This document shows positions 1 to 7,604 of a DNA stretch of 64,000 nt, one piece after another (position 1 is the first letter of the stretch; each line of letters opens with the position of its first letter). The position numbers and the translations under genes are program-made. The notes under the pieces are model-generated. The model searched no databases and had not been told where the DNA came from. It saw only the letters and a list, made by a program, of their open reading frames with translations. The DNA lies in assembly GCF_014204835.1 (NCBI RefSeq), contig NZ_JACHMD010000001.1, positions 2,170,001 through 2,234,000 of the forward strand, read 5' to 3'. This DNA is from Microbacterium marinum (GTDB lineage: Bacteria > Actinomycetota > Actinomycetes > Actinomycetales > Microbacteriaceae).

Positions 1-1
1 T

Positions 2-2728
2 GACCCGAACAACCAGGCTTACCAGCCGAAGCCCAGGCAGGTCGAATGGGCGGTGAACCGGGCCGTCCTCGGCCAGCTCACTGAGACGCGTCCCGCGAAC
101 TGGCGCAACCTCGGAATGCCTTCGTACTCCGCACAAGGGTTGTTCCCTCGAGTGACTCTCGCGGGCGGGGGAACGATCCCTCCACAGATCTCTCTTGCCG
201 TCCTGATGCAGGAGTCGAACCTGTGGCAGGCATCGCGGTTCACTTCCCCGGGCAACACAGGGAATCCCTTGATCGGCGACTACTACGGCAATCGCGGAAC
301 GCCGTGGGAGGTGCACTTCACGTACGCGGACTGCGGGTATGGCGTGGGCCAGATCACCGACGGCATGCGCCTCGCTGGCCGTGAACGAGCCGGCGAAGTC
401 GCGCTGCCCTACAACCAACAGCGCGCCATCGCTCTCGACTACACCGCGAACATCGCGATGTCGGTGCGCATGCTGGGCCAGAAGTGGAACCAACTTGCTG
501 CCAAGGGCATCACCATCAACAATGGCAGCGCGAACTACATCGAGAACTGGTTCGGCGCCGTGTGGGCGTACAACACGGGGGTGCAGCCGTCCGTCAACTT
601 CGGGAATCCGGGGTGTGACCCGGGTCCCAACTGCACGGGAGCAAGCGGCACGTGGGGTCTGGGGTGGTCGAATAACCCCGTCAACCCCATCTACGCGGCG
701 GCACGACAGCCGTTCCTCGAGGTGAGTGCGGCCGACGCAGCGACACCCCAGTACTGGCCTTACCCCGAGAAGATCATGGGCTTCGCTGCTTGGGGCCTTG
801 AGCTTCCCCAGACCGTGTGGGCGGATCCGGATACGCGTACGTACCCCGCCGATTATGCGCACTCGTACCGGGTCGCGAACTGGCTCAGCACCGACAACTT
901 CAATGGGGAGCTCAATCGATCTCAGGTAAAGCCGCCGCGCGAGTTGTTCTGCGAGACGAGCCGGAACCTGTGCGACCCGACAACGACGGCAGCATGCACG
1001 CTCTCCAGCAAAGAGTGCTGGTGGAACGGGAACGCGACATGGAAGCCCGACTGCTCGAACTACTGCGGGTACGGTTTCCAGCGTTTCCCTTCGTCATACA
1101 CCACCGAGGCGTCCAGCATGGCGTCAACGCTGCCAGCACTGACGCTACGGTCGAGCTTCCTGCCGAACTGCGCAGCGGTGCCCAGCAATTGGCTGGTAGT
1201 TGATGACACCAAACACTCGAGTGCTCGGAACCCAGCCGACTGCACAACTCGCCCGTCGACAGGGAGCTTCGAATTCACCTTCCCGTTCGCCGAAGCGAAC
1301 GGGAGCTACCCTGCCAAAATCGATGTGCACCAGCAGGGCGGCGGCTTCAACGGGCACTTCTACTTCGCGCGCATGCATAAGGAGAATGCTGACATCAACG
1401 CCGGCGATCGCCTCAAGGTGACCGGCGAGTGGAGCCTCGGACAATCGCTCAACCAGTGGACTCGAGTATGGGTGCACATGCCGAGCTATGCGGCGTGGAC
1501 GCCTCAGGCCGGATACACCGTCACATACGGGCCGAACGAGTCCCAGACGCGCTACCTTCCTCAACGTCGATATGCGAACGAATGGGTACCGCTCGGAGTC
1601 TTCGACGTGAACGGCGTGCCGACGGTGTCGATGACTAACTTGGTGACGGACGTGAACCCTGAGGACCCACGCGGGGCGGGCATCGATGACGTTGCCTGGG
1701 ATGCGGTGGCATTCGAGCCGCTCTCTTCTAAGCCTGAGCACTTCGTTGTCGCACTCGGCGACTCCTACTCCTCTGGTGAGGGCGCCGGCGCCTACGAGCC
1801 GTGGTCCGACAACAACGGCAACGACGCAGAGAAGCGCAACCGTTGCCACCAGTCGGACAACGCGTGGGTCCGGAAGAGCACGATCCCGGGCGAGACGCAG
1901 AGCATCGGGGCTTTGTCCGACGCGAGTAGCTCGAAAATGGACTTCCACTTCCTCGCCTGCTCCGGTGCCGAATCCGAGCACCTACTCCCCTACCATTCCG
2001 TCGCCGGCGCAAAGCCGAGTAACGGTTGGGGTGAGAACGGTAGGTTCGGGCAGAACGGAATGGTGAGCCAGATGGACGCGGGCTATCTGGACGAGAACAC
2101 CACGCTCGTCACCCTGTCCATTGGGGGGAACGACATGCACTTTGCCGGCGTTATCTCGGAGTGCGCCGGCAGCACGGTCATGCCAGCCGGACACGACAAC
2201 TGCAGTCACAAGATCCTCTCTGGCGATACGGATTCGATCGTCGTCGCTTCAGAAGAACGGCTTCAGTCGGAGCTTCCGGACAGCATCGACACAGTGCTCA
2301 ATGAGGTTCGACTACGCGCTCCGAACGCGTCGATAGTGCTGATGGGGTACCCGAAGCTGTTCGAGACCGGATCAACGTGCATCACGGTTGCGGCTGTGAA
2401 CAAGGGCTGGCTGAACGAGTTGTCGGACGGCATTCAGGATGTGATGGACTCCGCTACCGACGCGGTCGACTCACCTTCCGCGCGAGCGGTTTCCGTGTCG
2501 CCGCAGGCGGCGTTCGCGGGCAAGAACCTTTGCGTTGCGAACGGCTCTGGAATAACCGGCCTCGAGTTCGGTCTGACTCGAGGCGAGCCCGCGGTGTTCT
2601 TCGCGGGTGACTTCCGTATCGTCTCAACTCAGGGTGTCGTCTCACAGACCTCGGTGCATCCGAACAACCTTGGTACCGACTATTTCTCGTCGGCCCTGGA
2701 GGAAGCGCTTGTCGATCTCTACCCGTAA
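2..2728 (+). CDS. secreted lytic transglycosylase / golvesin-like / SGNH hydrolase fusion (5' partial)
   Basis: The reading frame is open to the left edge, so the true start and any signal peptide lie outside the window. A lysozyme-like domain comes first; its catalytic Glu is probably in VLMQESNLW near position 213, and the ENWFGAVWAYNTG block at about 541-576 is typical of this family. A Cys-rich linker (CWWNGNATWKPDC) and a golvesin/Xly-type carbohydrate-binding region (VDVH/GGGFNGHF-like blocks) follow. The C-terminus is an SGNH/GDSL hydrolase with GDSYSSGEG near 1757, GGND near 2125 and a late HPNN near 2656. Similar three-part proteins are common in streptomycetes. I infer a secreted cell-wall or carbohydrate-ester hydrolase. 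GC is lower than in the rest of the window. The start is not determinable here. Confidence 0.85.
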   Translation, partial: DPNNQAYQPKPRQVEWAVNRAVLGQLTETRPANWRNLGMPSYSAQGLFPRVTLAGGGTIPPQISLAVLMQESNLWQASRFTSPGNTGNPLIGDYYGNRGTPWEVHFTYADCGYGVGQITDGMRLAGRERAGEVALPYNQQRAIALDYTANIAMSVRMLGQKWNQLAAKGITINNGSANYIENWFGAVWAYNTGVQPSVNFGNPGCDPGPNCTGASGTWGLGWSNNPVNPIYAAARQPFLEVSAADAATPQYWPYPEKIMGFAAWGLELPQTVWADPDTRTYPADYAHSYRVANWLSTDNFNGELNRSQVKPPRELFCETSRNLCDPTTTAACTLSSKECWWNGNATWKPDCSNYCGYGFQRFPSSYTTEASSMASTLPALTLRSSFLPNCAAVPSNWLVVDDTKHSSARNPADCTTRPSTGSFEFTFPFAEANGSYPAKIDVHQQGGGFNGHFYFARMHKENADINAGDRLKVTGEWSLGQSLNQWTRVWVHMPSYAAWTPQAGYTVTYGPNESQTRYLPQRRYANEWVPLGVFDVNGVPTVSMTNLVTDVNPEDPRGAGIDDVAWDAVAFEPLSSKPEHFVVALGDSYSSGEGAGAYEPWSDNNGNDAEKRNRCHQSDNAWVRKSTIPGETQSIGALSDASSSKMDFHFLACSGAESEHLLPYHSVAGAKPSNGWGENGRFGQNGMVSQMDAGYLDENTTLVTLSIGGNDMHFAGVISECAGSTVMPAGHDNCSHKILSGDTDSIVVASEERLQSELPDSIDTVLNEVRLRAPNASIVLMGYPKLFETGSTCITVAAVNKGWLNELSDGIQDVMDSATDAVDSPSARAVSVSPQAAFAGKNLCVANGSGITGLEFGLTRGEPAVFFAGDFRIVSTQGVVSQTSVHPNNLGTDYFSSALEEALVDLYP

Positions 2729-3296
2729 CCGATATCGAGCCGCGGCGTTCGCTGGAGCCGCGCTCGCTGTGGGGCTGGCTGGATGCGCAACTAGCCCCAC
2801 AGCGGAGGGTGTCGCGAACGGAGTGGTGTACTCCGGAGATGTCCTGCTCGACGACATCTCATCTGCGCTGGAGGTGACGGAGGCGGGTACAGTTGACGAC
2901 TTCGTATCTCAGAACGGGATTGCGCTGACTGCCCCCAAACCGGAGGACGAAGTAGGGCTGCCCTGGGTGCTTGCACAGACCGCGTCCGATCGGGACCTTG
3001 AAGAGCGGTTCGGTGACCGTCAGCCGGATGGCGCTCGCGAGCCAACTGTCCTCGCGCTGGATACGGATGGCGAGGAGGGCGTGGTTCGCGTCTTCTTGCG
3101 AGTCGGAACGGCCGAGACCGTTGGGTTCGGTCCGACTTACTACGTCTACTTCGCGTGTGTCGACTACGCGATCGACTTGCGCACAAGCGACGTTGCCGCG
3201 GCGCGGGCGGAGTGCCCCAACTTGCCAGAGGCGCTCACCGACCTTGCCGAACCTCTGCCTGCGGACGTTGTCGCCGTCGGCGCAGCATGGCCTTGA
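2709..3296 (+). CDS. putative lipoprotein of unknown function
   Basis: I place the start at the TTG at 2709: GGAGGA (2698-2703) lies five bases upstream, and this start gives a short Arg-rich N-region, a hydrophobic stretch and the lipobox LAGC. The mature part (about 170 residues) is acidic, with no domain I recognise; an FACVDYAIDLRT...CPNL segment contains two Cys. The start codon lies inside the last 20 bases of the upstream hydrolase, so translation is probably coupled. It may be a partner or immunity lipoprotein for the secreted hydrolase, but this is inference only. Longer in-frame versions starting upstream would lack a signal peptide. Confidence 0.7.
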   Translation: MSISTRNRYRAAAFAGAALAVGLAGCATSPTAEGVANGVVYSGDVLLDDISSALEVTEAGTVDDFVSQNGIALTAPKPEDEVGLPWVLAQTASDRDLEERFGDRQPDGAREPTVLALDTDGEEGVVRVFLRVGTAETVGFGPTYYVYFACVDYAIDLRTSDVAAARAECPNLPEALTDLAEPLPADVVAVGAAWP

Positions 3297-3875
3297 GCAG
3301 GGCCACGTATCAGCGGGCCTGTCCGCGCATTGAAGACGGCCTCGCGGCGTCTCGTAAGACTGCCGGAGACTTGCCACATCGGTAGCCGCGGTCATGAGAG
3401 TGTCCCTCTTTGCGAGTGCCTGCGCAGGGCGCTGTCTAGCGCAAGCAAGACGGCCATCGACGCGTATGAGCGCGACAGCCGATATCCCTCTCTGCAGTGA
3501 GGCGGCGACCCGGAATCGCGAGCTTGGCACCGCCCACGTACATAGTTTCCGCGGGTCGGGAGCCCGCAAAAACGCTCACCTACGGAGACGCTTAGCGCCA
3601 GGGCCGGGCCGGAATGAGCCGATATCGGTCGCATTTTCATCGCACTGCTCCGTCACCTCCCGCACTCCCCCGTACTTCGACGTGCGGAAAGCGTAGAGAC
3701 GCGTAGGCAAGCAGAGCGTGTTCACGTTTCTGCTCAGTTTGCTGGCGTTTCTGACACTTTTCTGCCCAGGAGCGAAACTGAAGCTCCCGAGATGCCTCGT
3801 TCTGCCCCATAATTCCGCGGACCTTGGAGTGGACGAAGCATTTGAAGCAAACTGGGTTTGGTTCGGTACGCGTAA
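3297..3875. other. gene-free segment of the element remnant
   Basis: No ORF on either strand here has recognisable domains, a good ribosome binding site and plausible codon use. The stretch has lower GC than the flanking chromosome and a small GCGGG/CCCGC hairpin near 3550-3570 followed by an A-run. It lies where the rest of the integrase should be, downstream of the int stub, so I read it as decayed element sequence. Confidence 0.5.
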
Positions 3876-4082
3876 CTACGGAGCACTACGGAATTGCCCG
3901 ATCCGCGGGATCATGCCGATTGAGCATTCGCCTCGGGCGGCAAGGCGTTGGGCGCCAGAACGCGGGCGCTTCACCTCTCCACCGGCGGTGCGGGTACGAG
4001 CTCGAGCTCGCCAGACCTCCCCGTCCTTCCACGCTGTCACATTGCCAAGCGCGCCTACCGCAAGTGGCGGGCGGCCTGCCAT
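3876..4082 (-). pseudogene. tyrosine integrase N-terminal stub
   Basis: Starting at ATG 4082 the frame encodes about 68 residues. The beginning, MAGRPPLAVGALGNVTAW then GEVWRARARTR, matches the N-terminal arm-binding start typical of actinobacterial phage/ICE tyrosine recombinases. After roughly 45 residues similarity to the family stops and a stop codon follows; no catalytic R...HxxR...Y region is visible in any frame to the left. The ATG shares one base with the stop of the upstream excisionase gene (TGATG), the usual xis-int coupling. I infer a deletion-truncated integrase that cannot catalyse excision. Confidence 0.6.
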
Positions 4083-4423
4083 CAGGCGGCCTCCTGCGCA
4101 TCGAGCCACGCGTCGACGTCGCTTTCGCGGTACCGAACGCGACGCCCCACGCGGAGGAACTTCGGGCCGTAGTCCCTGGTACGCCAGTCTTCGATGGTGC
4201 GGACGGGGACCTGGAGATACTCCGCCAGCTCGGTCTGCGTCAGGAGGCGGCGGCTGGAGGCGGTGTTGTTTTCGCTCATGCCTTCCACATGCCCGGTATT
4301 CCTGCGGGCGCGTTCGGGCTCAGTCCGTAGTCGTCGAGACGGCACAACGGCCAGGGGCGGCAAACCAGCTATGTCCGGCCAATAAGTGGACAGCTCGCTG
4401 GGTTGCTCATCGTGCTCAGACAT
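4082..4423 (-). CDS. excisionase-family HTH DNA-binding protein (AlpA/Xis-like)
   Basis: A 113-residue protein. Residues about 60-110 form the short winged HTH of excisionase/AlpA proteins (LTQTELAEYLQVPVRTIEDW, then VRYRESDVDAWLDAQ). The first 48 residues have no recognisable fold. Start ATG 4423 has TGAGGAG six to seven bases upstream; an internal ATG at 4279 would leave only the HTH but is preceded too closely by GGAAGG. The gene sits between a tRNA and an integrase stub, so it probably directed excision of the element or regulated it. Confidence 0.75.
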   Translation of the reverse strand: MSEHDEQPSELSTYWPDIAGLPPLAVVPSRRLRTEPERARRNTGHVEGMSENNTASSRRLLTQTELAEYLQVPVRTIEDWRTRDYGPKFLRVGRRVRYRESDVDAWLDAQEAA

Positions 4424-4474
4424 GTCGCGCTCCTCACCAGCCGCCAGATGTCGCGGCTATCGGAGTCGAATGCG

Positions 4475-4548
4475 TAGGGCGGGTGGGACTTGAACCCACG
4501 ATCGTCGGGTTATGAGCCCGCTGCCTTGACCAGCTTGGCCACCGCCCC
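4475..4548 (-). tRNA. tRNA with CAU anticodon (Met, or Ile2 after lysidine modification)
   Basis: The minus strand folds into a full cloverleaf. The acceptor GGGGCGG (4548-4542) pairs with CCGCCCT, with a terminal G1:U72. The anticodon loop is CUCAUAA and the T arm GTGGG/CCCAC closes TTCAAGT. CCA is not encoded. Three consecutive G:C pairs flank the anticodon loop, as in initiator tRNA, but the initiator C1xA72 mismatch is absent, so I do not assign fMet. Its 3' end faces the element remnant, consistent with use as an integration site. Confidence 0.85.
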
Positions 4549-4562
4549 CTGTGGAGAGAAGC

Positions 4563-5636
4563 CTAACGCGGCCGGCGTTCGTCGTCCTTCACGGGCGGCT
4601 CCGGCCACACCTTCGACACGGCTTCGGTGAGCCGGATGGATCCGGTCGAGGGATGAGGATCACCGGCGCCGCTGCCGCGCTGAATCGGGATCTCCTGGCT
4701 CTCGCTCACGACTTGCGGGTGATACCGGGCGAGCTGGAACACTCCGGCGATCGCGAGCGCCCCCGCGATGGCGAAGCCGATGTAGGCGCCGAGCGGCGCG
4801 CCCTGTGCCTCGTTCAGCACGGCGAGACCGATCGCGATCGCCACGATCGGGTCGATGACGGTGAGACCGGCGATGACGAGGTCGGGCGGACCCGACGAGT
4901 ACGCCGTCTGCACGAAATACGCACCCATGGCCGTGCCGACGAGGAGACCGACGACGCACAGGACGGTCAGCCACTCGAAGTCGCCCGACTTGATCCTGCT
5001 GATGACGACCTTGGCGAGCGTGGCCACGAAGCCGTAGACGATGCCGGCCGCGACGATGTAGAACAGGGCCCGCGTGCGCTTGCGGAGTGTCACCCACAGC
5101 ACGCCCAGGACGACGACGACACCGAGCAGGATGAGCAGAACGGTGATCAGCTGCGGGTCGGACACGCCACGATCCGTGGCGTACAGCGCCGCCACGGTGA
5201 CGAAGACGAAGATCCCGCCCACACACAGCGCGATCGCGATGATCGAGCGCCGGGTGGGCTTGTGGCCGCTGATCCGCGCGTTCAGAAGGGTCGTGATCAC
5301 CAGTGAGATCGCACCGATCGGCTGCACGAGGATCAGCGGCGCGAACGACAGCGCGGCGAGTTGGCAGACGATCGCCAGGCCCAGCATCACCGTCCCCAGC
5401 ACCCAGGACGGTCGACCCAGCAAACGCACGAGCTGGCCGCCGGTGAGGCCTGCCGTTCCCTCTCGGGCGGTCTGTGCCTCGACCTTCTGCACGCCGCGGT
5501 GCTGATACTGCGCACCGAACGACATGAACACCGCACCGAGCACCGCGAGCGGGATGCCGATGAGAATGGCGGGATCGCGGAACACGCCGACGAGCTCGTC
5601 GGTGAGGTCGCTGATGGACGTCGCCAGGTGAAGCAC
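4563..5636 (-). CDS. DMT-superfamily membrane transporter
   Basis: A 357-residue integral membrane protein with about nine to ten hydrophobic segments in two similar halves, typical of drug/metabolite (EamA/NIPA-like) carriers. A conserved-looking PLILVQPIGAISLVITTLLNA segment lies in the first half and LVIAGLTVIDPIVAIAIG in the second. The C-terminal 55 residues are hydrophilic and probably cytoplasmic. The substrate is unknown. The GTG start at 5636 has TATCGT exactly six bases upstream, suggesting a leaderless transcript, divergent from def. The gene ends just before the tRNA. Confidence 0.75.
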   Translation of the reverse strand: MLHLATSISDLTDELVGVFRDPAILIGIPLAVLGAVFMSFGAQYQHRGVQKVEAQTAREGTAGLTGGQLVRLLGRPSWVLGTVMLGLAIVCQLAALSFAPLILVQPIGAISLVITTLLNARISGHKPTRRSIIAIALCVGGIFVFVTVAALYATDRGVSDPQLITVLLILLGVVVVLGVLWVTLRKRTRALFYIVAAGIVYGFVATLAKVVISRIKSGDFEWLTVLCVVGLLVGTAMGAYFVQTAYSSGPPDLVIAGLTVIDPIVAIAIGLAVLNEAQGAPLGAYIGFAIAGALAIAGVFQLARYHPQVVSESQEIPIQRGSGAGDPHPSTGSIRLTEAVSKVWPEPPVKDDERRPR

Positions 5637-5642
5637 GCCTCG

Positions 5643-5648
5643 ACGATA
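5643..5648 (-). promoter_or_regulatory. -10 element, leaderless start of DMT transporter
   Basis: TATCGT on the minus strand ends exactly 6 nt before the GTG at 5636. It lies back to back with the def promoter in a 41-bp divergent gap. Confidence 0.45.
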
Positions 5649-5665
5649 CCCGGCTCCCCGCTCGA

Positions 5666-5671
5666 TAGGCT
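5666..5671 (+). promoter_or_regulatory. -10 element, leaderless start of def
   Basis: TAGGCT followed by 6 nt and the GTG of def. No convincing -35 hexamer and no clear Shine-Dalgarno are present, fitting transcription initiation at the start codon. Confidence 0.5.
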
Positions 5672-5677
5672 GGCGAC

Positions 5678-6244
5678 GTGGCCGTACGACCGATTCGCAT
5701 CATGGGCGATCCCGCCCTCCATTCCGTCGCAGCACCGGTGGACGAGGTGACCGACGAGATCCGCGACCTGGTGGCGGACATGTTCGAGACGATGGATGCC
5801 GCGCCCGGCGTGGGCCTCGCCGCACCCCAGGTCGGCGTGGGCCTGCGCATCTACACGTACACCTACCAGGATGACGACGGGGCGCCGTGGCGGGGCGTGA
5901 TCATCAACCCCGAACTGTGGATGACCCCGCCCGAGCCCGGCTCCCCCGACCCCGACGACGAGTCGGAAGGGTGCCTGTCGTTCCCGGGCGAGCGCTTCCC
6001 ACTCCGACGCTCCGACGAGGTACGCGTCACCGGCACGGACCTCGACGGATCACCGGTCGACATCCGCGTCGACGGCTGGCGCGCGCGGATCATGCAGCAC
6101 GAGTTCGATCACCTCAACGGCATCCTCTATATCGACCGCCTCGACGACGGCGACTGGAAGACCACGCAGAAGATCGCGCGCAAACGCGGATGGGGCAAGC
6201 CCGGGAACCAGTGGGTTCCCGGCGTGGACGACCTCGACGCCTGA
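5678..6244 (+). CDS. def: peptide deformylase
   Basis: A 188-residue metalloenzyme that removes the formyl group from the N-terminal Met of nascent proteins. All three family motifs are present: GVGLAAPQVG (motif 1, Q near residue 50), EGCLSFPG (motif 2, metal-ligand Cys) and QHEFDHLNG (motif 3, HExxH with catalytic Glu). Length is typical. The GTG start is supported by a TAGGCT hexamer 6 nt upstream. It is an isolated single gene here, not paired with fmt. Confidence 0.95.
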   Translation: MAVRPIRIMGDPALHSVAAPVDEVTDEIRDLVADMFETMDAAPGVGLAAPQVGVGLRIYTYTYQDDDGAPWRGVIINPELWMTPPEPGSPDPDDESEGCLSFPGERFPLRRSDEVRVTGTDLDGSPVDIRVDGWRARIMQHEFDHLNGILYIDRLDDGDWKTTQKIARKRGWGKPGNQWVPGVDDLDA

Positions 6245-6249
6245 GTGCG

Positions 6250-6486
6250 TCAGCCGCGGTTGCGTCGAAAGCGCGCTTCACGCGCGGCGACGTGCCAGCC
6301 GACCCCCGTCGTCACGGTCGCGAAGGATACGAGGAGCCCGAAGAAGGACGCCCCCTGGTCCAACCCGTAGGTGCGCCCGTACGCGACGGCCGACAGAAGG
6401 AAGACGATCAACGCCACACCGGCGACGACCGCGCCCACGATCTCTCCCATGCTCCACCGCGATTCGGTGCGCTGTGCACTCTGCAT
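6250..6486 (-). CDS. small two-segment membrane protein, hypothetical
   Basis: A 78-residue protein with two hydrophobic helices (EIVGAVVAGVALIVFLLSAV and SFFGLLVSFATVTTGVGWHV) and a basic C-terminus (REARFRRNRG). I do not recognise the family. ATG 6486 is chosen because CACACT lies exactly 6 nt upstream, resembling the leaderless starts elsewhere in the window; longer frames upstream are Arg/Pro-rich and lack membrane character. It converges with def. Confidence 0.6.
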   Translation of the reverse strand: MQSAQRTESRWSMGEIVGAVVAGVALIVFLLSAVAYGRTYGLDQGASFFGLLVSFATVTTGVGWHVAAREARFRRNRG

Positions 6487-6632
6487 GGGTTCAGTGTGCG
6501 CGGACCTGCACTCCTGCGCAATGAGGAAGAGTTGAACGGTGTCGGATCGTGGCGGATGCCGGTGGCGTGTGGTGCAGACGGTCGCCGATGACGACTGCAT
6601 CGCTGAAGGCACGGCATCCTCGAGACGACGAA

Positions 6633-6660
6633 GGCCCGGTACCGCGATGCGGTCCGGGCC
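6633..6660 (-). terminator. hairpin terminator downstream of tRNA-Asn
   Basis: GGCCCGGtACCGC (6633-6645) and GCGGTCCGGGCC (6649-6660) form a 12-bp stem with one bulged T and a 3-nt loop. On the minus strand it ends GGGCCTTCGTCGTC rather than in a pure U-tract, like other terminators in this window. Confidence 0.65.
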
Positions 6661-6667
6661 ATTCTCG

Positions 6668-6743
6668 TGGCTCCCCGGCTTGGACTCGAACCAAGAACCT
6701 ATCGGTTAACAGCCGATTGCTCTGCCAATTGAGCTACCGAGGA
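6668..6743 (-). tRNA. tRNA-Asn (GTT)
   Basis: Complete cloverleaf on the minus strand: acceptor TCCTCGG/CCGGGGA, D arm GCTC...GAGC, anticodon loop CTGTTAA with GUU, T arm TTGG-type with GGTTCGAGTCC, and an encoded CCA at 6670-6668. A hairpin terminator lies directly downstream. Confidence 0.95.
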
Positions 6744-6804
6744 TCAGTCACCCGTGCGCGGGCAACTCCCCTATCGTAGCAAAGCCCGACGGGTGCTCAT
6801 GACA

Positions 6805-7572
6805 TCAGACGGCGATACGCGTCGACTCGTCCGGAGTCCACGACAGGTGATCGAGGTCCGGCCCGACACCCACCGTGTGGCCGGCGCGCAGGACGAGGAT
6901 GCCTGCACCGAGACCCTCCACCAGCTCGCGTTCGTTCGTCACGGCGACGAGCGCCATCCCGTCGATCACCCGCCGCGAGAGGGCCTCCAGCACGGCGGGG
7001 CGGACGTCGACGTCGAGGTTCGCGTACGGCTCGTCGGCGATGAGGACAGTCGGGTCGAGCACCAGGCTCCGCGCGATCGCGACCCGCTGCCGCATCCCTG
7101 AGCTGAGCTCGTAGGGGTACTTGTCCGACGAGCCGATCGGAAGGTGCAGCTCGTCGAGCAGACTGGCGACGCGCAGGGCGAGCGCACGCTCGTTGACCTT
7201 CCGGTCCCGCGTCGTGATGGGTTCTGCGACGATCTCCGCAACCGTGAGTCGGGCGGGCAGGTGCGCGTTGGAGCCCTGCGCGAGGTAGCCGGTGCGGAAG
7301 GTCCGGATCCGCCGCGCGCGGCCCCGTGCACGCAGCGGGATGCCGGCGACCTCGGCCGCACCGCCCACAACCGTGAGGTCGCGCGGTTCGGCGCCCGCGA
7401 GCGCTGCAGCCAGGCTCGACTTGCCCGAACCGGTCGCGCCCATCACCGCGACCGACTCCCCCGGCGCGAGCCGGAAGGTCACCCCATCGACGACACGGAC
7501 GCCCGCAGACGAGCGCGCGATCGACAGGTCGTCGCAGCGGATGGCCGCTTCGGGATCATTCGCTCGCACCAT
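6805..7572 (-). CDS. orphan ABC transporter ATP-binding protein
   Basis: A 255-residue ABC ATPase with Walker A GATGSGKSS (about residue 45), signature LSSGMRQRVAIARSL (about 165), Walker B VLIADEP and a final switch region TNERE in place of the usual H-loop His. The nearest family appearance is the peptide/nickel (Dpp/Opp) ATPases. No permease or binding protein is adjacent, so its partners must be elsewhere. Start ATG 7572 follows CAGGAT by 6 nt; the longer frame upstream is Gly/Arg-rich shadow sequence overlapping dnaG. Confidence 0.8.
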   Translation of the reverse strand: MVRANDPEAAIRCDDLSIARSSAGVRVVDGVTFRLAPGESVAVMGATGSGKSSLAAALAGAEPRDLTVVGGAAEVAGIPLRARGRARRIRTFRTGYLAQGSNAHLPARLTVAEIVAEPITTRDRKVNERALALRVASLLDELHLPIGSSDKYPYELSSGMRQRVAIARSLVLDPTVLIADEPYANLDVDVRPAVLEALSRRVIDGMALVAVTNERELVEGLGAGILVLRAGHTVGVGPDLDHLSWTPDESTRIAV

Positions 7573-7604
7573 GCGTCCATCCTGCCCGCTCCGACGGTGC
7601 GTTG

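Noticed and set aside
3718..4515. 265-codon plus-strand frame running through the tRNA
   Set aside because: Its C-terminus is antisense tRNA translation (GLEPTIVGL-type), a known annotation artefact, and it overlaps xis and the int stub.
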